A stretch of DNA of 7,060 nt. It comes from Flavobacteriaceae bacterium (lineage in GTDB: Bacteria; Bacteroidota; Bacteroidia; Flavobacteriales; Flavobacteriaceae). The notes under the pieces are model-generated. The model did no database searches. It was given only the letters and a program-made list of their open reading frames with translations, and was not told where the DNA came from. Below are positions 1 through 5,916 of the stretch, in pieces; the first letter of the stretch is position 1, and every line of letters starts with the position of its first letter. Location: assembly GCA_029253805.1 (NCBI GenBank), contig JAQWYU010000310.1:1-7060 (forward strand). Reading direction: 5' to 3'. The position numbers and the translations under genes were made by a program.

Positions 1-47
1 TCTTTAAACCCCAATCCTTCTACGTCATGTTTTAATATAAGTTCCAT
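1..47 (-). CDS. rplI: 50S ribosomal protein bL9, N-terminal fragment (cut by window edge)
   Basis: Only the first 15 codons lie inside the window. They translate as MELILKHDVEGLGFK, which matches the conserved bL9 N-terminus that binds 23S rRNA (typically M-x-V/L-I-L-x-x-D-V-x-x-L-G-x-K). The start ATG is on the minus strand at 45-47, 13 nt after the rpsR stop, in the same orientation, so this is the third gene of a ribosomal protein operon. There is no Shine-Dalgarno sequence in the 13-nt spacer, in line with the other genes here. The rest of the protein, including the long connecting helix and C-terminal domain of the family, is outside the window. Identification rests on the short match plus the classic rpsF-rpsR-rplI order. 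Confidence 0.9.
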   Translation of the reverse strand, partial: MELILKHDVEGLGFK

Positions 48-60
48 AGTTATAATAGTT

Positions 61-354
61 TTATTTCATTAAATCGGCTACATACGGCATCAATGCTAAA
101 TGTCTAGCTCTTTTCACAGCAACAGACACTTTTCTTTGATACTTTAAAGAAGTTCCAGTCAAACGACGTGGTAATAACTTACCTTGTTCGTTTACAAACT
201 TTATTAAAAAATCTGGATCTTTATAATCGATATACTTGATACCTGACTTTTTGAAACGACAGTATTTTTTTGCTTTGTTGGTGTCAATATTTAAAGGCGT
301 TAAATATCTGATTTCACCATCTTTTTTTCCTTTGGCTTGTTGTTCTATAGACAT
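61..354 (-). CDS. rpsR: 30S ribosomal protein bS18
   Basis: bS18 is a small-subunit protein that pairs with bS6 on the platform of the 30S subunit next to the 3' end of 16S rRNA. The 97-residue product carries the family core: [16 protein letters not shown] (residues 31-46), then [18 protein letters not shown] (58-75) and [11 protein letters not shown] (81-91), the last being the basic rRNA-binding helix end. Compared with the 75-residue E. coli protein it has about 20 extra N-terminal residues, including [11 protein letters not shown]; a similar extension is familiar from Bacteroidota bS18. It starts 2 nt after the rpsF stop (TAA-TT-ATG), which implies translational coupling with its binding partner bS6. 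The sequence upstream of the start is A-rich, without a Shine-Dalgarno sequence. Nothing looks truncated. Confidence 0.97.
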   Translation of the reverse strand: MSIEQQAKGKKDGEIRYLTPLNIDTNKAKKYCRFKKSGIKYIDYKDPDFLIKFVNEQGKLLPRRLTGTSLKYQRKVSVAVKRARHLALMPYVADLMK

Positions 355-356
355 AA

Positions 357-695
357 TTACGCTTTTTCTTTAAGTTTAACTCTTCTTCTTTCAGCCCATG
401 AGATTGCATGCTTATCTAAAGTAACCGTTAAATAGCGCATGAAACGTTCATCGCGTCTAAACTCTACTTCCAAAGGGCTAATAGCCTCACCAGGAGCAGT
501 AAATTCAAATAAATGGTAAAATCCACTTTTCTTGTTTTGAATAGGGTAGGCTAATTTTTTAAGCCCCCAATCTTCTTTTGATACCATCTTTGCTCCTTTA
601 GAAACGAGAAACTTCTCGTATTTCTTTACTGTTTCCTTTATCTGAGTGTCAGATAAAACGGGATTCAAGATGAAAACAGTTTCGTAATGATTCAT
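357..695 (-). CDS. rpsF: 30S ribosomal protein bS6
   Basis: bS6 forms a heterodimer with bS18 on the 30S platform. The 112-residue product has the complete ferredoxin-like family pattern: strand 1 YETVFILNP (residues 4-12), the conserved block [10 protein letters not shown] (43-52) followed by NKKSGFY, and [13 protein letters not shown] (79-91) near the end of the fold. A basic tail ([11 protein letters not shown]) follows. It is the first gene of the minus-strand operon rpsF-rpsR-rplI. A strong Bacteroidota-type promoter lies at 727-757, giving a predicted leader of only about 25-27 nt. That leader is AT-rich, shows no Shine-Dalgarno sequence and no obvious hairpin, so the S6:S18-binding mRNA structure known to autoregulate this operon in many bacteria has no room here if this promoter is the real one. 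Confidence 0.97.
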   Translation of the reverse strand: MNHYETVFILNPVLSDTQIKETVKKYEKFLVSKGAKMVSKEDWGLKKLAYPIQNKKSGFYHLFEFTAPGEAISPLEVEFRRDERFMRYLTVTLDKHAISWAERRRVKLKEKA

Positions 696-726
696 AAATT
701 AATTATTTTTTGTTATAAAATGGAGG

Positions 727-757
727 CAAAAATAGGTATAATTTATTGTTTAGACAA
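727..757 (-). promoter_or_regulatory. Promoter of the rpsF-rpsR-rplI operon (Bacteroidota sigma-A type)
   Basis: Read on the minus strand, a perfect TAnnTTTG element (TATTTTTG, 734-727) is preceded by TTG at 757-755 with a 20-nt spacer; a second TTG directly upstream (760-758) gives 23 nt. This matches the known Bacteroidota -33/-7 consensus. Transcription would start near 721-723, 26-28 nt before the rpsF start codon. The match and position are seen directly; activity is inferred. Confidence 0.75.
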
Positions 758-794
758 CAATATACGTCATTATTAATATGGATTAGTAGATTCG

Positions 795-827
795 TTTAAC
801 CGATTTTTGTGATTTTAAACGATTTAT
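795..827. repeat. Imperfect 14-nt direct repeat in the rpsF / response-regulator intergenic region; candidate LytTR operator
   Basis: Two copies, TTTAACCGATTTTT (795-808) and TTTAAACGATTTAT (814-827), agree at 12 of 14 positions with a start-to-start distance of 19 nt. A shorter, gapped third resemblance (TTTAAAGATCTTA) lies at 844-856. The same stretch also contains an 8-bp inverted repeat, TCGTTTAA (792-799) against TTAAACGA (815-822). LytTR regulators classically bind imperfect direct repeats spaced by about two helical turns, and this pair ends 43 nt upstream of a LytTR gene, so autoregulation is a reasonable guess. The base composition is AT-rich, which raises the chance of accidental repeats. 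Confidence 0.4.
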
Positions 828-833
828 TTTTTG

Positions 834-841
834 TAATATTG
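834..841 (+). promoter_or_regulatory. Weak candidate -7 element for the LytTR regulator gene
   Basis: TAATATTG matches five of the six fixed positions of TAnnTTTG. No good TTG is found at the expected distance upstream; the nearest, at 807-809, leaves a 24-nt spacer. A start near 847 would leave a leader of about 22 nt before the ATG at 870. An alternative, TATTTTTTG at 825-833, has one base too many between TA and TTTG. The promoter of this gene is therefore unclear, and weak or activator-dependent expression would fit. Confidence 0.25.
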
Positions 842-869
842 CTTTTAAAGATCTTAAAACCAAATCAAT

Positions 870-1577
870 ATGATTTTAAAATGTATAATTATTGATAACG
901 ACCCTCTTCAAAGATTAGGAACTTTGAATATTATCAAAGAAAATATTTCACTAAAAGTTATTGGTGAGTTTTCTTCAGCAATCGAATCAAAACTATTTTT
1001 ACAGAATAATCAAGTAGATTTGATAATAATGGAAGTTAATTTCCCTGTGTTGAATGGATTTGATTTAATAGATTTTTGTAATAATGCTAAAGAAATATCG
1101 ACTCCTAAAATTATTATCACTTCTCACGACGAGTCACAAGCATTCAAAGCTTTTGAATACCACATAATAGACTTCATCTCAAAGCCTGTTAATAAAAATA
1201 GATTTGACAAGGCCATTTCAAGAGTAATCTATGAAATGAAAATAACTAATAACTTTCAGGGTCATGATAGTGAACATATTTTCGTAAAGAGTAATTTAAA
1301 AAAACGGAAAATTTATTTAAACGAGATTAAATGGATTGAAGCGCTTGGAGATTATGTTAAGTTAATAACTAATGATAAAAGCTTCGTAATTCTTTCCACT
1401 ATGAAAGCTTTTGAAAAAGAGCTTCCAAAAAAAATTTTTTTAAGAATTCACAAGTCTTACATTGTAAATCTAAAAAAAGTTGAAAGATACGACAGCAAAC
1501 ACGTTGAAATTGAAAAAATAAAATTACCCTTAAGCAGAACACGAAAATCTGAACTTGTTCAGGCTTTAGATATTTAA
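870..1577 (+). CDS. LytTR-family response regulator with a degenerate (Asp-to-Glu) receiver domain
   Basis: The 235-residue protein has a receiver (REC) domain at about 1-120, a short linker, and a LytTR DNA-binding domain at about 137-233. LytTR hallmarks are IKWIEALGDYVKLIT (153-167), FLRIHKSYIVNL (190-201) and the final LPLSRTRKSEL block. In the REC domain the conserved Lys is present (K105, in SKPV) and a Ser (S85) takes the usual Thr/Ser place. However, the strand that normally reads L-D-x-x-M-P reads MEVNFP, putting Glu55 at the phosphoacceptor position. The acidic pair reads D9-N10 instead of D-D. Both changes argue against normal aspartyl phosphorylation; Glu at this site often mimics the phosphorylated state. 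No histidine kinase gene is nearby, so it is an orphan. It is divergent from rpsF and convergent with priA (2 nt between stops). No Shine-Dalgarno sequence precedes the start. Target genes cannot be read from the sequence. Confidence 0.92.
   Translation: MILKCIIIDNDPLQRLGTLNIIKENISLKVIGEFSSAIESKLFLQNNQVDLIIMEVNFPVLNGFDLIDFCNNAKEISTPKIIITSHDESQAFKAFEYHIIDFISKPVNKNRFDKAISRVIYEMKITNNFQGHDSEHIFVKSNLKKRKIYLNEIKWIEALGDYVKLITNDKSFVILSTMKAFEKELPKKIFLRIHKSYIVNLKKVERYDSKHVEIEKIKLPLSRTRKSELVQALDI
1549..1562 (+). terminator. Weak candidate terminator hairpin at the 3' end of the LytTR gene
   Basis: CTGAAC (1549-1554) and GTTCAG (1557-1562) form an inverted repeat that can fold as a 5-bp stem with a CTTG tetraloop. 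It lies within the last codons of the regulator gene and is followed on the plus strand by a T-rich but interrupted tract. The 2-nt gap to the convergent priA leaves no room for a normal intergenic terminator, so any signal must lie inside coding sequence. The stem is short and the U tract imperfect, hence low confidence. Confidence 0.25.
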
Positions 1578-1579
1578 TT

Positions 1580-4045
1580 TCAATAATTATCCACATTAAT
1601 TATTAGTCTTACTCCTCTGTAATTCTTGGTACTTAAAAACGTTGTTTTAATTTTATTTATAGCAAACTTAGTTTTCAACAATGAATAATTTTGAGGTATC
1701 TTAAGAAGTATATTTTTATGATATTGATTCCTTATTCTTGAAACTAGAGGGAATTCTGGACCTAACACATTTGAATAAAAAACCCTGCGCAAACTGGAAG
1801 CCAGCCATTCTGACCCATCATTAACCTTGTTATAGTCTTTGTGCTTTAGTGTAATCTTAATAATCCTACAAAACGGTGGATATTTATAAATTCGTCTTTC
1901 CTCAAGCTGTTCAAAAAACATAGATTCAAAATCGTTAATAGACACATGCTGAAGTATACTGTGATTTGGATTATACGTTTGAATAATCACTTTACCTCTA
2001 ACATCCGTACGACCTGAACGACCTGAAACTTGTTGAAGTAGCTGAAAGCTTCGTTCATGTGCTCTGAAGTCAGGGAAATTAATTAACTGATCTGCGTTAA
2101 GGACACCTACTAACTTCACATGCCTAAAGTCTAAGCCCTTTGTTACCATTTGGGTGCCAACTAAAATATCAATTTCTTTATTTTCAAAACTAGAAATAAT
2201 TCTATCATAACTGTGCTTACCACGAGTTGTATCTAAATCCATTCTAGCTACTTTAGCGTCGGGAAACAAGTTCTCTATCTCTTCCTGAATTTGCTCAGTT
2301 CCAAAGCCTTTGGTATCTATTTCTAATCCCCCACAAGCCCCACAAGAATTTTGCATGGACATCATGTAGCTGCAATAATGACACCTTAACTGATTTTTGT
2401 ATTGGTGAAACGTAAGACTAACATCACAATTTGGACATTCTGGTGTATGGCCACATGTATTACATGAAACTACAGGTGAATATCCCCTGCGATTTTGAAA
2501 TAGTATGATCTGAAAACCTGACAAGAGTGTGTCTTTTATTTCATTGATTAGTCGATTACTAAAATGATTAGTCATTTGCTTTCTCTTATACTTGTCTTGT
2601 AAATCAACTAATTCAATTTCTGGCATAAGTACGTTGTTAAAACGATGCTTAAGGGCTATGTATCCATACTTGTTTTGATTATGAGCATTATAGTAACTTT
2701 CAATACTAGGAGTTGCCGAACCTAAAATTGTTTTGGCTTTGAATATTGTTGCTAATACTATTGCGGTGTCCCGTGCGTGGTAACGAGGAGCTGGGTCAAA
2801 TTGCTTATATGACTGTTCATGCTCCTCGTCTACAATAACTAGACCCAAGTCATGAAAAGGCAAGAGAACAGATGAACGTGCACCAATTATAACTCTGGCA
2901 GAATTCGAATTGTTAAGAACTTGATTCCAAACTTCCAGACGTTCGTTTTGAGAATATCTAGAATGGTAAACAGCAATCTGATTTCCAAAGTACTGCTCCA
3001 GTCGATGAACTAGTTGAGAGGTTAATGCGATCTCTGGCACCAAATAAAGAACTTGTTTTCCTTGAGCAATTATAGATTCTATTTTTTTAACATAAATTTC
3101 TGTTTTACCCGAAGATGTTACACCATGTAGAAGACTAACATCATATGTTTTGAAAGAAGTATTTATTTTTTTTAAAGCTGATTCTTGAAACTTATTTAGA
3201 GATTTTGAAATGCTTAATTCAAAATCATTAAACTTAACTCTATCAATTTGAAATAAATAAACTTCAAAAATCCCTTTGTCTATTAATGCTTTAACTTGCG
3301 AAGAACTAGCATTACTTTTTACCTTAAGTTCTGAAACTTTTACCTGTGGATTTACATTTGATAATGAAAAATAGTTAACAACTAGCTCACGCTGTTTAGC
3401 AGACCTCTTTAGATTATCTAGCAATCCTTGTAGAGAATTTTCAGAGGCATAATCTGAATGAATTTTTACACATCTAATAAGTTTAGGTTTGTATTTCTCA
3501 AATACTTCTTGTTCTAAAACTATAGACTTCTTACCAATTAATCCTTGTAAAATTGGAAATGTGTGTTTTTTATTAAGAATCGTGCTGATTTCATTAATTT
3601 TTATGCTTGATTGCTGTTGCAATGCTTCATAAATTAAATACTCATCGTCAGAAAAAGAAGAAAGTTCCAAATCAACTGATTTGTTCAAGGAAATTAAAGT
3701 TTCGCTTTCTAGCAAAAAAATACTAGGTAAAGAAGCGCGTAAGACCTCTCCCATTGTACACATGTAATAACTCGAGATCCAATCCCATAACCGGAATTGG
3801 AATGAATTTAAAATTGGTGATTTATCTAAAATACTGTGTATTGATTTTGCTTCATAAGCTGTGGGGGGAGATTGATGTAACTTATACACCAAAGCAGTGT
3901 AGATATTACGTTTTCCAAAAGGAACTGTAACCCTAAAACCTTGTTTGATGAACTTAGCCTCTGCAGCTGTAATAGCATAAGTATAGTTACGCTCCAAGGG
4001 TAACGGCAATATAACATCTACAAAATCACATTTTGTTAACCGCAT
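1580..4045 (-). CDS. priA: Primosomal protein N' (replication restart DNA helicase PriA)
   Basis: PriA is the 3'-to-5' superfamily-2 helicase that recognises stalled forks and reloads the replicative helicase. The 821-residue protein has the N-terminal 3'-end-binding domain (about 1-105, with VILPLPLERNYTY), a winged-helix region, then the helicase core: Walker A GVTSSGKT (308-315), Walker B DEEH (406-409), GSATPS (442-447), GTQMVTKGLDF (630-640) and motif VI QVSGRSGR (672-679). The zinc-binding insertion is intact with eight cysteines (528, 531, 537, 540, 555, 558, 568, 571). The Walker A has Ser in place of the usual second Gly of GVTGSGKT; the P-loop Gly-Lys-Thr is kept. E. coli PriA has 732 residues; the extra length is mainly before the helicase core. 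The ATG lies inside the last codons of the upstream gene (10-nt overlap), so the two are probably translationally coupled. It is the last gene of a nadC-led operon, ending 2 nt from the convergent LytTR gene. Confidence 0.97.
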   Translation of the reverse strand: MRLTKCDFVDVILPLPLERNYTYAITAAEAKFIKQGFRVTVPFGKRNIYTALVYKLHQSPPTAYEAKSIHSILDKSPILNSFQFRLWDWISSYYMCTMGEVLRASLPSIFLLESETLISLNKSVDLELSSFSDDEYLIYEALQQQSSIKINEISTILNKKHTFPILQGLIGKKSIVLEQEVFEKYKPKLIRCVKIHSDYASENSLQGLLDNLKRSAKQRELVVNYFSLSNVNPQVKVSELKVKSNASSSQVKALIDKGIFEVYLFQIDRVKFNDFELSISKSLNKFQESALKKINTSFKTYDVSLLHGVTSSGKTEIYVKKIESIIAQGKQVLYLVPEIALTSQLVHRLEQYFGNQIAVYHSRYSQNERLEVWNQVLNNSNSARVIIGARSSVLLPFHDLGLVIVDEEHEQSYKQFDPAPRYHARDTAIVLATIFKAKTILGSATPSIESYYNAHNQNKYGYIALKHRFNNVLMPEIELVDLQDKYKRKQMTNHFSNRLINEIKDTLLSGFQIILFQNRRGYSPVVSCNTCGHTPECPNCDVSLTFHQYKNQLRCHYCSYMMSMQNSCGACGGLEIDTKGFGTEQIQEEIENLFPDAKVARMDLDTTRGKHSYDRIISSFENKEIDILVGTQMVTKGLDFRHVKLVGVLNADQLINFPDFRAHERSFQLLQQVSGRSGRTDVRGKVIIQTYNPNHSILQHVSINDFESMFFEQLEERRIYKYPPFCRIIKITLKHKDYNKVNDGSEWLASSLRRVFYSNVLGPEFPLVSRIRNQYHKNILLKIPQNYSLLKTKFAINKIKTTFLSTKNYRGVRLIINVDNY
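1582..1604. repeat. AT-only inverted repeat at the convergent priA / LytTR gene junction
   Basis: AATAATTA (1582-1589) and TAATTATT (1597-1604) are perfect reverse complements separated by 7 nt. They lie in the last codons of priA, immediately beyond the stop of the convergent regulator gene. The stem has no G-C pair, so it would be weak on its own. It might contribute to transcription ending in either direction, or be an accident of base composition. Confidence 0.25.
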
Positions 4046-4971
4046 TTTTTCTTTAAAAGCTGTAGAGATGCATTTAATTCATGTCCCAAAAGAACAATAT
4101 TTGCATTCAACCAAAAATAAAATAAGAGAATTAATAATCCACCTATGGAGCCATATAATTCGTTATACTTTGAAAAATTATCAATGTAAAGACCAAATAA
4201 ATAGGACGATAGCAAAATTAAAAAAGTAGTGAAAAATGCCCCAATAGAAAAGAAACTAGATAATTTACCATCTTTAGTACCAAAATAATAAATAGTGGCC
4301 ATGCTCACGTAAATCATTATTACAAAAAAGAAGTATCTGGCCCTAGTAATCCAAAATAGTTCACCTATGACATCTCCAGTAGAAAATGTTTCAATAATTG
4401 GATAAATTAAGTATATCTGAGCATATCCAAAACCAACAACTGTAAGAATTAGAATAAATACCAAAATTATTGCTACGCCTAAGGCATAAACATATTGTTT
4501 AAAAAAGTGACGATTAATTTGTTGATGATATGAATTTTCAAAAGCTGAAAAAACTGCATTAACTCCATTGGCCATTAAAAACATCGAGATTAAAAAAACA
4601 GTAGAAAGAAGACCTCCAGTATACTCTTTATTAATATTTTCAAAAATATTATTATTGAAAAAATCAGAAGTTTGTGGCGGTAAAATAGAATCTAAAAAAT
4701 TTAAAAAATCAACTTTAAATGATTCAAATGGTATATATGGGATTAAAATTATAATAAACAACAAAAATGGAAATATCGCTGTAAAAAAACTAAATGCAAT
4801 TGCGCTTGCCCTTATAGATAGAGCTCCTTTAAAAATTCCGATAATATACATTTCTAGTAAATCATACAAAGAGAGCCCTTCAAGCCCTGGAAGCTTAATT
4901 TTTTTAAGAAATTTAGCTATCCAATTTACAATTGGAATTTTGTTTATGTTATCGTTAATTGTTGAACTCAT
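4036..4971 (-). CDS. YihY/BrkB-family inner-membrane protein (UPF0761), function unknown
   Basis: The 311-residue product is a predicted polytopic membrane protein. A hydrophilic N-terminal stretch of about 50 residues precedes roughly six hydrophobic segments, near 56-80, 120-142, 162-190, 212-230, 240-262 and 272-298. Two family signatures are clear: RASAIAFSFFTAIFP (54-68), and YGSIGGLLILLFYFWLNA (273-290) followed by a GHELNA end. The family is often labelled ribonuclease BN because of an old mis-assignment; E. coli RNase BN is in fact the elaC product (RNase Z family), and nothing here suggests nuclease activity. The physiological role of the family is not established to my knowledge, though transport or envelope functions have been suggested. 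The start ATG shares one base with the nadC stop (TAATG) and the 3' end overlaps priA by 10 nt, so it sits inside an operon. The C-terminus is short and basic (LLKKKCG). Confidence 0.92.
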   Translation of the reverse strand: MSSTINDNINKIPIVNWIAKFLKKIKLPGLEGLSLYDLLEMYIIGIFKGALSIRASAIAFSFFTAIFPFLLFIIILIPYIPFESFKVDFLNFLDSILPPQTSDFFNNNIFENINKEYTGGLLSTVFLISMFLMANGVNAVFSAFENSYHQQINRHFFKQYVYALGVAIILVFILILTVVGFGYAQIYLIYPIIETFSTGDVIGELFWITRARYFFFVIMIYVSMATIYYFGTKDGKLSSFFSIGAFFTTFLILLSSYLFGLYIDNFSKYNELYGSIGGLLILLFYFWLNANIVLLGHELNASLQLLKKKCG

Positions 4972-5828
4972 TAAACAGCTTTTAGGCTTAGATCCATATT
5001 AGAAACTGAGTGAGTTAATGCACCACATGAAATATAGTTAACCCCACATTCAGCATAATGCCTTAGAGTAACTTCATCGATTCCTCCTGATGACTCAGTT
5101 AAACATTGGTCACCTATTAACTCAATCGCTTTTTTGGTATCTGTGTAATTAAAATTATCAATTAAAATTCGGTAAACTCCTTTATTTTTCAAAATTTCTG
5201 TTATCTCTTCCAAATCACGAGCCTCAACTACAATTGGTAGACTTAATTGGTGTTCTTTTAAATATTCCTTAGTCATTGTAATGGCTTTTGTAATTCCTCC
5301 GGCAAAATCTATATGATTGTCCTTGAGCATGATCATATCATATAATGCAAATCTATGATTGACTCCGCCTCCAATAGCTACAGCCCATTTTTCCAAAGCC
5401 CTAAAGCCTGGTGTAGTTTTACGAGTGTCTAGTATCTTAGTATTAGTGCCTTTCAATAATTCAACGTAAGAATTTGTTTTTGTTGCTATAGCGCTCATTC
5501 TTTGCATTGCATTTAAAACAATCCTTTCGGCTTTCAGAATCGATAGCTTTGATCCATTTACATAGAATGCAATATCTCCAAACTTTACAGAGTCACCATC
5601 ATTTAGTAATGTTTCAACAATTAAATTAGGATCTATATGATTGAATACTTTTTTTGCGAATCCAATACCGGCAATAATCCCATTGTCTTTGATTAAAAGC
5701 TTAGCATTTCCATGAGCATTTTCAGGGATACAAGCTAAAGAACTAAAATCTCCGTCCCCAACGTCTTCGCGTACAGCATTCTCAATTATTATTTGCACTT
5801 CATTTTTGAATTGTTCGTTGGTAATCAT
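4971..5828 (-). CDS. nadC: Nicotinate-nucleotide diphosphorylase (carboxylating), quinolinate phosphoribosyltransferase
   Basis: NadC converts quinolinate and PRPP to nicotinate mononucleotide, CO2 and diphosphate in de novo NAD synthesis, in the cytoplasm. The 285-residue protein has the family landmarks: REDVGDGD (20-27), ERIVLN (101-106), the PRPP/quinolinate site TRKTTPGFR (135-143), EKWAV (146-150), GGGVNHR (153-159), MLKDNHI (167-173), VEARDLEE (201-208), LIDNF (222-226), ESSGGI (245-250) and SCGALTHSV (267-275). I chose the ATG at 5828-5826. The reading frame stays open to an ATG at 5897, but those 23 extra residues resemble no NadC N-terminus and would run through the divergent rlmH leader. 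nadA and nadB are not in the window. The stop overlaps the next start by one base (TAATG), making nadC the first gene of the nadC-yihY-priA operon. There is no Shine-Dalgarno sequence. Confidence 0.96.
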   Translation of the reverse strand: MITNEQFKNEVQIIIENAVREDVGDGDFSSLACIPENAHGNAKLLIKDNGIIAGIGFAKKVFNHIDPNLIVETLLNDGDSVKFGDIAFYVNGSKLSILKAERIVLNAMQRMSAIATKTNSYVELLKGTNTKILDTRKTTPGFRALEKWAVAIGGGVNHRFALYDMIMLKDNHIDFAGGITKAITMTKEYLKEHQLSLPIVVEARDLEEITEILKNKGVYRILIDNFNYTDTKKAIELIGDQCLTESSGGIDEVTLRHYAECGVNYISCGALTHSVSNMDLSLKAV

Positions 5829-5841
5829 ATTTGTAACTTTG
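5811..5841 (+). promoter_or_regulatory. Promoter of rlmH-rdgB (Bacteroidota sigma-A type)
   Basis: TTG at 5811-5813, a 20-nt spacer, then a perfect TAnnTTTG element (TAACTTTG, 5834-5841) match the Bacteroidota consensus. Transcription would start near 5847, leaving a leader of about 70 nt before the rlmH ATG at 5917. The -33 element and most of the spacer lie inside the first codons of the divergent nadC gene. Confidence 0.65.
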
Positions 5842-5844
5842 TAG

Positions 5845-5875
5845 CTAAAATATGAATTGTTAAGGAAATATGTAA
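5845..5875 (-). promoter_or_regulatory. Weak candidate promoter for nadC-yihY-priA
   Basis: On the minus strand TATTTTAG (5852-5845) matches five of six fixed positions of TAnnTTTG. A TTA at 5875-5873 lies 20 nt upstream in place of TTG. The start would be near 5839, about 11 nt from the nadC ATG. No better candidate is visible between 5829 and 5910. If real, it is interlocked with the rlmH promoter. Confidence 0.3.
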
Positions 5876-5881
5876 ACAATT
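5855..5881. repeat. 7-bp inverted repeat in the nadC / rlmH intergenic region
   Basis: AATTGTT (5855-5861) and AACAATT (5875-5881) are perfect reverse complements with a 13-nt spacer. They lie in the predicted rlmH leader and overlap the upstream part of the weak nadC promoter. The right arm overlaps the palindrome CAATTG (5877-5882). It could be an operator serving both directions or a weak RNA hairpin; it is short and AT-rich, so chance is not excluded. Confidence 0.25.
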
Positions 5882-5916
5882 GTAGTTCCTTATTCAAAAA
5901 TTACTTAGCACAAAAA

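Noticed and set aside
1399..1596. Small minus-strand open frame opposite the LytTR DNA-binding domain
   Set aside because: The plus-strand frame shows clear LytTR conservation; the antisense product has no recognisable features.
3826..4017. 63-codon minus-strand frame within the 5' part of priA
   Set aside because: It overlaps the conserved PriA N-terminal domain in another frame and resembles nothing.
1580..4045. Defective Walker A motif in PriA (GVTSSGKT instead of GVTGSGKT)
   Set aside because: The Gly-Lys-Thr that binds phosphate is intact, all other helicase motifs and eight zinc-ligand cysteines are present, and I recall this variant from flavobacterial PriA proteins, so it is not evidence of inactivation.
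4036..4971. Ribonuclease BN annotation for the YihY/BrkB-family protein
   Set aside because: The protein is a polytopic membrane protein without nuclease motifs; the RNase BN label on this family is a historical error, since RNase BN is the elaC product.
4568..5002. 144-codon open frame on the plus strand opposite the yihY gene
   Set aside because: It lies antisense to a well-conserved membrane protein gene. Its Lys/Ile-rich product resembles no family, and it arises because AT-rich coding for hydrophobic segments leaves the other strand open.
5829..5897. N-terminal extension of nadC by 23 residues to the ATG at 5897
   Set aside because: The extra residues do not look like NadC, the family normally begins close to the MITNEQF position, and the extension would cover the divergent intergenic region and the candidate promoters.
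5857..5916. N-terminal extension of rlmH by 20 residues to the ATG at 5857
   Set aside because: RlmH family proteins begin at M-x-I-K-I-I-A-I-G-K; starting at 5917 gives 157 residues, the normal length, and the extension lies in the leader close to the predicted transcription start.
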